NCBI GenBank assembly: GCA_902475645.1
Contig: CABSAH010000021.1
Location: 1 to 15,985 of the forward strand
Reading direction: 5' to 3'
Length of the DNA stretch: 15,985 nucleotides
From: an uncultured Christensenellaceae bacterium
GTDB lineage: Bacteria; Bacillota; Clostridia; Christensenellales; CAG-138
The notes beneath the pieces are model-generated. The model saw only the letters and a list, made by a program, of their open reading frames with translations, searched no databases and was not told the origin of the DNA. Below, one piece after another: positions 5,384 through 13,263 of the stretch. Both the position numbers and the translations under genes were made by a program. Position 1 is the stretch's first letter, and each line of letters opens with the position of its first letter.

Positions 5384-7480
5384 TTAGTTCTGCTTATCCT
5401 CCGGCAGCAGACCCTTTCTTGTCAGGTCAATTTTGCCGTCGGGCTTAATGTCTATTACGCGGACGAGTATCTCGTCGCCTATGCTCACAACGTCCTCAAC
5501 CCTCTCAACGCGCCTGTTGGCAAGCTTGCTTATATGCACAAGTCCCTTCTTGCCGGGCTTAAGCTCCACCTGCGCGCCTATGGGCAGTATGTTCACCACC
5601 TTGCCAAGGAACACCTCGCCGACCTCTATATCCTTTACGATATTGTCTATCATCTTCTTGGCGGCGGCGCTGGCCTCCTGATCGGGGGAGAGTATGAACA
5701 CGCGGCCGTCGTCGTTTATGTCAATCTTAACTCCGGTGTCGGCAATTATCTTGTTTATGGTCTTGCCGCCGCTGCCTATAACCTCGCGTATCTTATCGGG
5801 ATGGATGCTGAATTGCAGCACGCGCGGCGCATAGGGAGAAAGCTCCGCACGGGGCGCGGGCAGGGTTTCAAGCATCTTGTCCAGTATGAACAGCCTGCCG
5901 CGGCGTGCCTGCGCCAGCGCACGGGTAAGTATCTGCTCATCTATGCCCTTTATCTTAATATCCATCTGAATGGCGGTTATGCCGTCCTTGGTTCCCGCAA
6001 CCTTGAAGTCCATATCCCCAAGGAAGTCCTCAAGACCCTGTATATCGGTCATAACGGCTATGTTGCCGTTGGCGGGGTCCTTTATAAGGCCCATGGCAAC
6101 GCCCGCAACGGGCTTTTTGATGGGTACGCCCGCATCCATGAGCGAAAGCGTGCTTGCGCATATGGAGGCCTGTGAGGTGGAGCCGTTGGAGCTTATTACC
6201 TCGCTTACGAGCCTGAGCGCATAGGGGAATTCCTCCTCGGAGGGTATCATGGGCAGCAGAGCGCGCTCCGCCAGCGCACCGTGGCCTATTTCGCGCCTGC
6301 CGGGGCTGCGGACGGGGCGGGTTTCGCCCACGCTGTACGGCGGCATATTGTATTGATGCATATAGCGCTTGCCGGTTTCCTCGCTTATGCCGTCCAGCGT
6401 CTGCGCATCTTCAAGCGAGCCGAGGGTGGTTATGGTCATAACCTGGGTCTGTCCGCGGGTGAACACGGCGCTGCCGTGTACGCGGGGCAGCAGCCCAACC
6501 TCGCACCATATGGGGCGAATCTGCTCCATGCTGCGTCCGTCGGGGCGTATGCCGCGGTTTATTATCTTATCGCGCACTATCTCCTTGGTAATGTTGTAAA
6601 GTATGGCGTCAACATCCTTGGCGCAATCGGGGTCTATTTCAAGGAAATGCTCCGTAACCTCCTCCTTCACCTTGGCGCTGCGCGCTTCGCGCTCATAGCG
6701 TTCAAACGTATCAAGGCTCCATTCCACCTTGTCATACGCATAGGCGCGCACAAGCTCGGTGAACTCCTCGTTGGGCTGATATACGTTCACCTCCATCTTG
6801 GGCTTGCCGACCTCCGCCTGCATATTCTCTATGAAGGCGACTATTTCCTTTATGTAGCCGTGCGCAAACAATATGGCCTGGAGCATTTCGTCCTCGCTCA
6901 GCTCGTCTGCGCCCGCCTCAACCATCATAACGGCATCCTTGGTGCCAGCAACGGTCAGATGCAGCTTGCTCTTTTCGCGCTGCTCGCTGTTCGGGTTTAT
7001 AATATAATGCCCGTCTATATAGCCTACGCTTACGGCGCCGGTGGGCCCCATGAAGGGCGCATCGCTTATCGCCAAGGCCGCGCTTGAGCCTATCATGGCA
7101 AGAATTTCGGGCTGCACGTCCTGCTCAACGCTAAGCACCGTTGCTATCACCTGAATATCGTTATAAAAGCCCTTGGGGAACAGGGGTCTAAGCGGCCTGT
7201 CTATAAGGCGGCTTGCCAGTATTGCCTTTTCGGAGGGGCGGCCTTCCCTTTTGATGAACCCGCCGGGTATTTTGCCCACGGAGTACATCTTTTCTTCGAA
7301 TTCAACGCTCAGCGGCAGAAAATCCACGCCGTCACGCGGGGCCTTGGCAACCGTTGCGCAAACAAGCACCGCGGTATCGCCGCAGCGCATAAGCACGCTG
7401 CCGCCCGCCTGCTCGGCATACTTGCCGGTTTCGGCGGTAATTGTCCTGCCCGCCAGCTCCATTGAAAAAATCCTTTGCAT
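5384..7480 (-). CDS. pnp: Polyribonucleotide nucleotidyltransferase (PNPase)
   Basis: 698-residue 3'-to-5' phosphorolytic exoribonuclease that works as a trimer in the cytosol and in RNA-decay complexes. Domains in order: first RNase PH-like (about 1-210, with GGFIKREGRPSE at 73-84), helical linker (about 235-305), second RNase PH-like core with SNGSTSQASIC (431-441) and D485, D491 and K493 in the LEDFLGDMDFK motif, KH with GSGG at 569-572, and S1 (about 619-690). All catalytic residues are present and the length fits the Bacillus enzyme (about 705). ATG 7478-7480 is chosen because AAGGAG (7490-7495) lies 9 nt upstream and the protein then begins MQRIFSMELAGR like other PNPases. The in-frame ATG at 7507 lies upstream of that site. 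The usual neighbour rpsO is absent; copA is upstream instead. Confidence 0.97.
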   Translation of the reverse strand: MQRIFSMELAGRTITAETGKYAEQAGGSVLMRCGDTAVLVCATVAKAPRDGVDFLPLSVEFEEKMYSVGKIPGGFIKREGRPSEKAILASRLIDRPLRPLFPKGFYNDIQVIATVLSVEQDVQPEILAMIGSSAALAISDAPFMGPTGAVSVGYIDGHYIINPNSEQREKSKLHLTVAGTKDAVMMVEAGADELSEDEMLQAILFAHGYIKEIVAFIENMQAEVGKPKMEVNVYQPNEEFTELVRAYAYDKVEWSLDTFERYEREARSAKVKEEVTEHFLEIDPDCAKDVDAILYNITKEIVRDKIINRGIRPDGRSMEQIRPIWCEVGLLPRVHGSAVFTRGQTQVMTITTLGSLEDAQTLDGISEETGKRYMHQYNMPPYSVGETRPVRSPGRREIGHGALAERALLPMIPSEEEFPYALRLVSEVISSNGSTSQASICASTLSLMDAGVPIKKPVAGVAMGLIKDPANGNIAVMTDIQGLEDFLGDMDFKVAGTKDGITAIQMDIKIKGIDEQILTRALAQARRGRLFILDKMLETLPAPRAELSPYAPRVLQFSIHPDKIREVIGSGGKTINKIIADTGVKIDINDDGRVFILSPDQEASAAAKKMIDNIVKDIEVGEVFLGKVVNILPIGAQVELKPGKKGLVHISKLANRRVERVEDVVSIGDEILVRVIDIKPDGKIDLTRKGLLPEDKQN

Positions 7481-7525
7481 TCGCTTCTTCTCCTTCTTAT
7501 AGTCCATTTTTATTCATACCGTATT

Positions 7526-7567
7526 ATTATAACTCATATCGCGCAAAAAAGCATCATCAATTTGCGC
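7526..7567 (-). promoter_or_regulatory. pnp -10 box and overlapping inverted repeat
   Basis: On the minus strand TATAAT occupies 7526-7531, and a start near 7519 would give a leader of about 40 nt. No good -35 box is seen at the right distance. Instead a 7-bp inverted repeat, GCGCAAA (7541-7547) and TTTGCGC (7561-7567), covers the -35 zone. It could be an operator, or part of a poor copA terminator, since the copA stop lies 45 nt away. Confidence 0.4.
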
Positions 7568-7611
7568 AAACCGAGAAAAAGAAGGGGAAAGCTTAAGCCT
7601 AACCGCACGCC

Positions 7612-7797
7612 CTACTCCACCTCGTATCCGGCGTCCGTTATGGCCTTGCGCGCGGCGGCCTCGTCCGCATTTTGGAATGTGGCCTGCTTGTTGGCAAGGT
7701 CAACCGTTATGTCCGTTGCGCCTATGCCCGCAAGGGCTTTTTCAACTGCCTTCTGGCAATGCTGGCACATCATGCCGTTCACTTTAAGCGTAATCAT
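7612..7797 (-). CDS. copZ: CopZ-like copper chaperone, probable internal in-frame start within copA
   Basis: 61-residue heavy-metal-associated domain beginning MITLKVNGMMCQHCQKAVEK, with the MxCxxC-type site (Cys11 and Cys14). CopZ proteins carry Cu(I) in the cytosol to CopA and to copper sensors. The codon for this Met (7795-7797) is preceded by a perfect AAGGAGG (7806-7812) with 8-nt spacing, a signal as good as that of any other gene here. Ribosomes could therefore start de novo and release free CopZ, while those from copA make the fused form. The preceding 35 or so codons read like translated intergenic sequence, suggesting that loss of the copA stop created the fusion. A sequencing indel could mimic this, but the frame is open without any correction. 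Slightly shorter than typical CopZ (about 68). Confidence 0.7.
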   Translation of the reverse strand: MITLKVNGMMCQHCQKAVEKALAGIGATDITVDLANKQATFQNADEAAARKAITDAGYEVE

Positions 7798-10128
7798 GTC
7801 GTTTTCCTCCTTGGTGATTGTAATATTATTATTCGCCACATGGGCGCCTTTTTTATCGTGTGAAGAATGGGGCCTTGTGTGCCTATGCGTTTTGCCCGGG
7901 TCAAACCGCCTTAGCCGCAATGCGTTCGTTACCACGGATACGCTGCTCAGGCTCATTGCCGCCGCCGCTATCATCGGGCTTAGCAGCGGCCCGCCGAAGG
8001 CATGCAGCACGCCCGCCGCAACGGGTATGCCCAGCGTATTATAGCCGAATGCCCAGAACAGGTTTTCCTTTATGTTTGTCATTGCCGCGCGGCTCAATCT
8101 AAGCGCCGCCGCAACGCCGCCAAGCTCCCCGCCCATAAGCACAATGTCCGCCGATTCTATCGCCACGTCCGCGCCCGCGCCTATGGCTATGCCCGTATCC
8201 GCCTTAACGAGCGCCGGTGCATCGTTCACGCCGTCGCCCACCATTGCAACGGTGTAGCCCATGGCTTGCAGCCGCGCCACCTCGCCCGCCTTATCGGCAG
8301 GCAGAACCTCGCTTCGCACCTCGTCTATGCCCACCTTTGCGGCAACGGCCTTGGCGGTGAGTGAATTATCGCCCGTAAGCATAACGAGCCTGACGTTCAT
8401 TTCCTTAAGCAGGCGTATGGCCTCAACTGCATCCGGCTTTATGGCGTCCGCCACGGCAAAAAGCGCCTTCAGCTTGCCGTCCGCCGCCATGTATACGGGC
8501 GTTTTGCCCTCCGCGCTCAGCGCCGCCGCCCTTTCCTCCAGCGGGTTTGCAATGCCCCTTTCCCGCATAAGCCTTGCGCTGCCCATCGTTACGCATACGC
8601 CGTTCACCGTGCAGTCCACGCCGTGTCCCGCGCTGGCAATAAAGCCCTCCGCATCGGGAACGGCAATGCCCCGCCCCTCCGCCGCGGCAAGTATTGCCCT
8701 TGCAATGGGATGCTCGCTTTGCTTTTCCGCGGCAGCCGCAAGCATAAGCGCCTCCGCCTCATCCGCATCCGCCGTTATTATATCCGTCACCACGGGCAAG
8801 CCCGTTGTTACGGTTCCGGTCTTGTCCAGCATAACGGCGTTCACCTTGCCCGCCGTTTCAAGCGCGTCCCCGCCCTTTACCAGTATGCCAAGCTCCGCGC
8901 CGCGCCCCGCCGCAACCATTATCGCCGTTGGCGTTGCAAGCCCCAGCGCGCACGGGCAGGCTATAACCAGCACGGATATGAATACGCGCACGGCAAGCGC
9001 AAAGTCATGCCCGAATATTAGCCACAGCAAAAACGAAAGCACGGCCACGCCGCCCACCGCCGGCACAAAATACGCCGCAACGGCATCCGCCATGCGCGCA
9101 ATGGGCGCCTTTGACCCCTGCGCCTCCTCCACCATATGCACTATGCGCCCAAGCGCCGTATCCGCGCCCACGCCCGTTGCCGTGAAAAGCACCGCGCCTT
9201 CGCCGTTTATGGTTCCGGCATATACCTTATCCCCCGCTTCCTTATCCACGGGCATGCTCTCGCCCGTAAGCATGGCCTCGTTCACGCTTGTGCGGCCGGA
9301 TATTATTGTGCCGTCCACGCTCACCCGTTCGCCGGGCTTAAGCACAACCGTGTCCCCCGGCGCAACGTCCTTTGCGCTAATCTCCGTTTCAACGCCGCCG
9401 CGCATAACGCGCGCGGTATACGGCGCAAGGCTCATCAGCTTTTTTATCGCGTCCCCCGTGCGCCCCTTGGACAGCGTTTCAAGATATTTGCCGAACTGTA
9501 TCAGCACTATTATCATGCCCGCCGATTCAAAATAGAGCGAATGTATGGCGTGCATATCCCCGTTGGCGATTTTTATAACGCCGTATACGCTGTATCCCAC
9601 CGCCGCCAGCGTGCTTACGGCAATGAGTGAATCCATATTCGGGCTTTTAAGCCATATTGCCCTGAACCCGCTTCCGTAAAAGCGTCTGCCGGCGATAAGA
9701 ATGGGTATAACAAGCATCAGCTCCGCCAATGCATAATTAAGCGCATTGTATTCGGGGTCTATAAAGCGCGGCAGCGCATGCTCCAGCCCCTTTATCATGG
9801 GCGCCATGGCTATATAGAAAAGCGGTATGCCAAATACTGCCGCAAATATCAGCCGCCGCTTCATAGCCTGCTTTTCGTTGGCCTTTTTAGCCGCCATTTC
9901 GGCCTTTGCGTTCTCCGTCAGGTCAAAAGGATTATACCCCGCGTCCTTAACGGCCTTCTTCAGCGCCGCCTCGCCCGTGATACCTTCGTCATATACTATG
10001 TTTGCGCGCTCCGCGGCCAAATTAACGCCCGCGCTTTCCACGCCCTTTACTTCCTTCAGCGCACGCTCCACCCGCGCGGAGCACGCCGCGCAGCTCATGC
10101 CGCCCACGCCCAGCTCAAGCCTTTTCAT
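7612..10128 (-). CDS. copA: Copper-exporting P1B-type ATPase fused to a C-terminal CopZ-like domain
   Basis: 838-residue membrane pump that exports Cu(I) using ATP. An N-terminal heavy-metal domain has CAAC at 13-16. Transmembrane helices follow, then TGES (288-291), the metal-binding CPC (391-393), the phosphorylated Asp435 in DKTGT, HP (473-474), GDGVND (631-636), and the Cu(I)-type YN (696-697) and MSLSS (725-729) in the last two helices. The family normally ends near residue 742. Here the frame continues through a linker with five His in 16 residues (748-763) into a second heavy-metal domain with CQHC (788-791). That domain has its own Shine-Dalgarno and ATG (see the copZ entry). The start at 10128 is chosen because AAGGAGG (10134-10140) lies 5 nt upstream; an in-frame ATG at 10167 lies before it. 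No CsoR or CopY gene is adjacent. Confidence 0.95.
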   Translation of the reverse strand: MKRLELGVGGMSCAACSARVERALKEVKGVESAGVNLAAERANIVYDEGITGEAALKKAVKDAGYNPFDLTENAKAEMAAKKANEKQAMKRRLIFAAVFGIPLFYIAMAPMIKGLEHALPRFIDPEYNALNYALAELMLVIPILIAGRRFYGSGFRAIWLKSPNMDSLIAVSTLAAVGYSVYGVIKIANGDMHAIHSLYFESAGMIIVLIQFGKYLETLSKGRTGDAIKKLMSLAPYTARVMRGGVETEISAKDVAPGDTVVLKPGERVSVDGTIISGRTSVNEAMLTGESMPVDKEAGDKVYAGTINGEGAVLFTATGVGADTALGRIVHMVEEAQGSKAPIARMADAVAAYFVPAVGGVAVLSFLLWLIFGHDFALAVRVFISVLVIACPCALGLATPTAIMVAAGRGAELGILVKGGDALETAGKVNAVMLDKTGTVTTGLPVVTDIITADADEAEALMLAAAAEKQSEHPIARAILAAAEGRGIAVPDAEGFIASAGHGVDCTVNGVCVTMGSARLMRERGIANPLEERAAALSAEGKTPVYMAADGKLKALFAVADAIKPDAVEAIRLLKEMNVRLVMLTGDNSLTAKAVAAKVGIDEVRSEVLPADKAGEVARLQAMGYTVAMVGDGVNDAPALVKADTGIAIGAGADVAIESADIVLMGGELGGVAAALRLSRAAMTNIKENLFWAFGYNTLGIPVAAGVLHAFGGPLLSPMIAAAAMSLSSVSVVTNALRLRRFDPGKTHRHTRPHSSHDKKGAHVANNNITITKEENDMITLKVNGMMCQHCQKAVEKALAGIGATDITVDLANKQATFQNADEAAARKAITDAGYEVE

Positions 10129-10185
10129 TCCTTCCTCCTTCCGGTAATGAAAGCTTATATACTGCATTGCCTGCCTTATTTTGCG

Positions 10186-10208
10186 TTTGCATATAAAATT
10201 ATAGCAAA
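10186..10208. promoter_or_regulatory. Imperfect dyad over the copA -10 box (possible metal operator)
   Basis: TTTGC (10186-10190) and GCAAA (10204-10208) flank an A/T core that is nearly symmetric with a one-base bulge, and the dyad covers the copA -10 element. Copper repressors commonly bind such positions, but it is not a recognisable CsoR or CopY consensus. Confidence 0.3.
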
Positions 10209-10226
10209 TGTGCCTTGCTCATTCAA
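10198..10226 (-). promoter_or_regulatory. Promoter of copA
   Basis: Minus strand TTGAAT (10221-10226), 17-nt spacer, TATAAT (10198-10203): near-consensus housekeeping promoter. The transcript would start near 10191, about 60 nt before the copA ATG. Confidence 0.65.
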
Positions 10227-10328
10227 GCGCACGGAGAGCCGGTTTGATATATTTAACCTGATTTTCACAATCCTGCCCCGCTCTGCATAGTATAGGAGCA
10301 GCCAATAGATGCGGAGGTAGAAAGAACA

Positions 10329-11330
10329 ATGGTAATTGCAAAAAGGACAGCAATGCTGCTGGCTGCGGCGGCGCTTATATGCGCGCTTATGTGCGGCTGC
10401 GGCGGGGAGGCCGAGCTTAGGCACGTTACGCTCAACGAGGTCACGCGCAGCGTATTCTATGCGCCGCTGTACTGCGCGGCGTCGTTGGGATACTTTGAAA
10501 AGGAGGGCATGGACGTTGAGATAATAACAAGCGGCGGCAGCGACAAGAGCATGACCGCCCTTATATCCGGCGATGCGGAGGTTGCCCTTATGGGGCCGGA
10601 AACGGGCATATACGTTGCCAATCAGGGCTTGGCGGAGCATCCAATGATAGTTGCGCAGATAACAAAGCGCGACGGCTCGTTCCTTATCTCCCGTGAAGCC
10701 GAGCCGGACTTCGATTGGGAATCCCTTCGCGGCCGCGCCGTTATAGGCGGCAGACCCGGTGGTATGCCATACATGACGCTGTGCTACGTGCTAAAGTCCC
10801 ACGGGCTTGTGCCGGGGGAGGACGTGGAGGTAATAGACAACATACAGTTCCCGCTTATGGGCGGCGCGTTTGAAGGCGGCACGGGGGATTACGTAACGCT
10901 GTTTGAGCCTACGGCAAGCGAATTCGCCTCCTCCGGCAGGGGGTATATAGTTGCAAACGTGGGGCTTGAAAGCGGCGAGGTGCCGTATACCGCAATAATG
11001 ATGAGCAGCAAAACAATTGCGGAGGAGCCGGACTTTGCGCTAAGCTTTGTGCGCGCCATATACAGGGCGCAGCAATGGGTAAAGACCGCCTCCGATGAGG
11101 ACGTAGCCCGCGCCATGCAGCCGTTTTTCCCCGATTCCTCGATAGAAACGCTATCCGCCGTTGCCAACAGCTACCGCGCAACGGATAGCTGGATGTATTC
11201 CCCCGCCATGAGCGAAAATGCGTTCACCCGCCTACAGGACATAATAGAAGCCGCGGGCGAGCTGAGCGCAAGGGTGGAATTCAAGAGCCTTGTGGATAAT
11301 TCCTTTGCCGATAGGGTAATGGGCGAATAG
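10329..11330 (+). CDS. Solute-binding lipoprotein of an ABC importer, NMT1/SsuA-like
   Basis: 333-residue predicted extracytoplasmic binding lipoprotein. It has a signal peptide with a hydrophobic core at 8-22 and probable lipidated Cys24 (ALMCGC, an atypical lipobox). The mature part begins with the strand HVTLNEVTRSVFYAPLYCA, then GYFEKEGMDVEI, GGSDKSMTALISGDAEVALM and GPETGIYVAN. This order is typical of the NMT1/THI5-like or SsuA/TauA class, which binds thiamine precursors, sulfonates, nitrate or similar small molecules. The ligand cannot be told from sequence. GGAGG (10313-10317) lies 11 nt before the ATG. No permease or ATPase gene adjoins it: it is divergent from copA and convergent with an exporter operon. 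It must therefore use a distant transporter or be a sensor-like orphan. A strong terminator follows. Confidence 0.85.
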   Translation: MVIAKRTAMLLAAAALICALMCGCGGEAELRHVTLNEVTRSVFYAPLYCAASLGYFEKEGMDVEIITSGGSDKSMTALISGDAEVALMGPETGIYVANQGLAEHPMIVAQITKRDGSFLISREAEPDFDWESLRGRAVIGGRPGGMPYMTLCYVLKSHGLVPGEDVEVIDNIQFPLMGGAFEGGTGDYVTLFEPTASEFASSGRGYIVANVGLESGEVPYTAIMMSSKTIAEEPDFALSFVRAIYRAQQWVKTASDEDVARAMQPFFPDSSIETLSAVANSYRATDSWMYSPAMSENAFTRLQDIIEAAGELSARVEFKSLVDNSFADRVMGE

Positions 11331-11343
11331 CCAAAAACACATA

Positions 11344-11379
11344 AAAGCGGCACAGCCCATCCCTTGGCCGTGCCGCTTT
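11344..11379. terminator. Bidirectional terminator between the binding protein and exporter operons
   Basis: AAAGCGGCAC (11344-11353) and GTGCCGCTTT (11370-11379) pair over 10 bp, extended by three more pairs after one mismatch. GGTTTTT follows on the plus strand and an A/T-rich tract with TTTTTGG follows on the minus strand. It lies 14 nt after one stop codon and 13 nt from the other, so it can serve both converging operons. Confidence 0.85.
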
Positions 11380-11391
11380 GGTTTTTCCGTA

Positions 11392-13263
11392 TCAGCTCAA
11401 TTCAAACATGCCCATATAAAGCTGATAGTATCTGCCGCGCTGCTTTATCAGCCCGTCATGGTCGCCGCGCTCTATTATTTCGCCGTGCTCCAGCACCATT
11501 ATGGCGTTGGAGTTGCGCACGGTGGAAAGCCTGTGCGCTATAACGAAAACCGTGCGGTCCTTCATAAGGCTGTCCATGCCCTTCTCTATCAGCGATTCCG
11601 TGCGGGTATCTATGCTGGAGGTGGCTTCATCCAGTATCAGCACGGGAGGATCCGCCACCGCCGCGCGTGCAATGGCAATAAGCTGGCGCTGCCCCTGGGA
11701 AAGATTCGCGCCGTCCGCCGTAAGCACGGTATCGTAGCCCTGCGGCAGATGGGAAATGAAGTAATGCGCATTGGCAAGCCTTGCCGCGTTCACTATGTCC
11801 TCATCCGTTGCATCAAGCCGCCCGTAGCGTATGTTTTCGCGCACCGTACCCGTGAACAGATGCGTATCCTGCAGCACCATGCCCAACGAGCCGCGAAGCG
11901 ACGCCTTCTTAATCTGCCTTATGGGTATGCCGTCGTATGTTATCTGCCCGCTTTGAATATCATAGAAGCGGTTAATAAGGTTGGTTATGGTCGTTTTGCC
12001 CGCGCCCGTGGAGCCTACAAAGGCTATCTTCTGGCCGGGCTTGGCGTAAAGCGAAACGCTTTTAAGCACGTCCACCTTGCCGTCGTAGCTGAACGTAACG
12101 TTTTCAAAGCGCACGTCCCCGCGCACGCGGATAAGCTCGCCCGTGGGCTTTTTCCATGCCCAAATGTCCGTGCGCTCACCGCATTCCTCCAGCCCGCCCC
12201 TTTCGTTTATGCGGGCGTTTACCATAACTATGTCGCCCTCGTCCTCCTCGGCGCTTTCGTCAAGCAGGGCGAATATCCTCTCCGCGCCCGCAAGCGCGCT
12301 AAGCACGTTGTTCGCCTGCTGGCTTATTTCGGCCACGGGCATTGAAAAGCTTCTTGTATACTGCAAAAACGCGCCCAGCCTGCCTATATCCGTTATGCCC
12401 GCCACGCCAAGCAGGCCGCCGCTTGCGGCAATTATTGCATATGTAACATGGGATAGGTTGTTCATTATCGGCCCCATCATGCTTGCAAGCGTGCTTGCGG
12501 CGGCGGTGTTCTTCCTAAGCGCTTCGTTCAGCCCCTCAAAGCGGGTGTTCACGGCCTGTTCGTGGCAGAATACCTTAACCACCTTCTGCCCCTCTATCAT
12601 TTCCTCAATATAGCCGTTCACCTTGCCCACGCTTTCCTGCCGCGCCCTGAAATAGCGGCCGGAGCGGGAGGCTATCGCCTTTGTAATAAGCATCATAACG
12701 CAAAGCATAAGTATGCATATTCCCGTAAGTATGGGGTTTAGCACTATCATCATTGTGAATACGCCTATTATCCTTACGGCGCTGCTTATAAAGCTCGGCA
12801 AGCCCTGGCTTATCATTTCGCGCATAACGTCGGTATCGTTTGTGTAGGTGCTCATTATTTCGCCGTGCGTGCGCTTATCAAAGTAGCTTATCGGCAGCGT
12901 TTGCATCTTGGTAAACATTTCAAGGCGCAGCTTCAAAAGCGTTCCGGTGGATACGTTTATCATAAGGCGGTTATACATAAGCGTGCCGAGTATGCCCGCC
13001 GTGTACACAACCGCCATAACGGTAAGCTGACCTATAAGGCCCGTAAAATCGGGATTGGCGTTGCCTATCCACGGCACTATGTATTCGTTTATTATGGGAA
13101 CCAGCATATATGTGCCGGCAATGTTTGCGGCAACGCTTACAAGAAGCCCTATCAGCACCAGCACAAGCTGGAGGCGGTACGGCCTGAAATACGTCAATAT
13201 GCGCCTGAATGTGCCCTTGGCGTTTTTAGGCTTTGCAAAGCTCTGTTTTCCGTGTCCCGGCAT
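11392..13263 (-). CDS. ABC exporter half-transporter with canonical ATPase residues (BmrD/LmrD-type)
   Basis: 623-residue inner-membrane half-transporter with fused domains: a type I exporter transmembrane domain (about 20-330), an inserted charged segment (about 335-380), then a nucleotide-binding domain. Walker A is GSTGAGKTT (417-425), Q-loop Gln465, signature LSQGQ (521-525), Walker B ILDE with catalytic Glu546, and H-loop His577. The canonical Glu and His contrast with its partner just upstream, and the signature has Gln at its fourth position. That combination is known from heterodimeric multidrug exporters such as BmrCD, LmrCD and TM287/288. It probably pairs with the product of 13263-14990. 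Substrate is unknown; drugs or lipids are typical. Its ATG overlaps the partner stop by 1 nt (TAATG), and GGAGG lies inside the partner's last codons. Confidence 0.93.
   Translation of the reverse strand: MPGHGKQSFAKPKNAKGTFRRILTYFRPYRLQLVLVLIGLLVSVAANIAGTYMLVPIINEYIVPWIGNANPDFTGLIGQLTVMAVVYTAGILGTLMYNRLMINVSTGTLLKLRLEMFTKMQTLPISYFDKRTHGEIMSTYTNDTDVMREMISQGLPSFISSAVRIIGVFTMMIVLNPILTGICILMLCVMMLITKAIASRSGRYFRARQESVGKVNGYIEEMIEGQKVVKVFCHEQAVNTRFEGLNEALRKNTAAASTLASMMGPIMNNLSHVTYAIIAASGGLLGVAGITDIGRLGAFLQYTRSFSMPVAEISQQANNVLSALAGAERIFALLDESAEEDEGDIVMVNARINERGGLEECGERTDIWAWKKPTGELIRVRGDVRFENVTFSYDGKVDVLKSVSLYAKPGQKIAFVGSTGAGKTTITNLINRFYDIQSGQITYDGIPIRQIKKASLRGSLGMVLQDTHLFTGTVRENIRYGRLDATDEDIVNAARLANAHYFISHLPQGYDTVLTADGANLSQGQRQLIAIARAAVADPPVLILDEATSSIDTRTESLIEKGMDSLMKDRTVFVIAHRLSTVRNSNAIMVLEHGEIIERGDHDGLIKQRGRYYQLYMGMFELS

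Noticed and set aside
7481..7507. Upstream start of pnp at 7507
   Set aside because: The AAGGAG ribosome-binding site lies downstream of that ATG and is correctly spaced for the ATG at 7480.
7855..7862. Run of six A in the CopA-CopZ linker as a programmed frameshift site
   Set aside because: The zero frame reads AAA AAA G, not the canonical A AAA AAG arrangement, and no stimulatory structure is evident. The internal Shine-Dalgarno is a simpler route to free CopZ.
8261..9535. 424-codon plus-strand open frame opposite copA
   Set aside because: Low-complexity Ser/Ala/Thr-rich product, complementary to well-conserved ATPase motifs, with no plausible domain.
10129..10167. Upstream start of copA at 10167
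   Set aside because: The AAGGAGG at 10134-10140 lies inside this extension, and the conserved heavy-metal domain begins right after the ATG at 10128.
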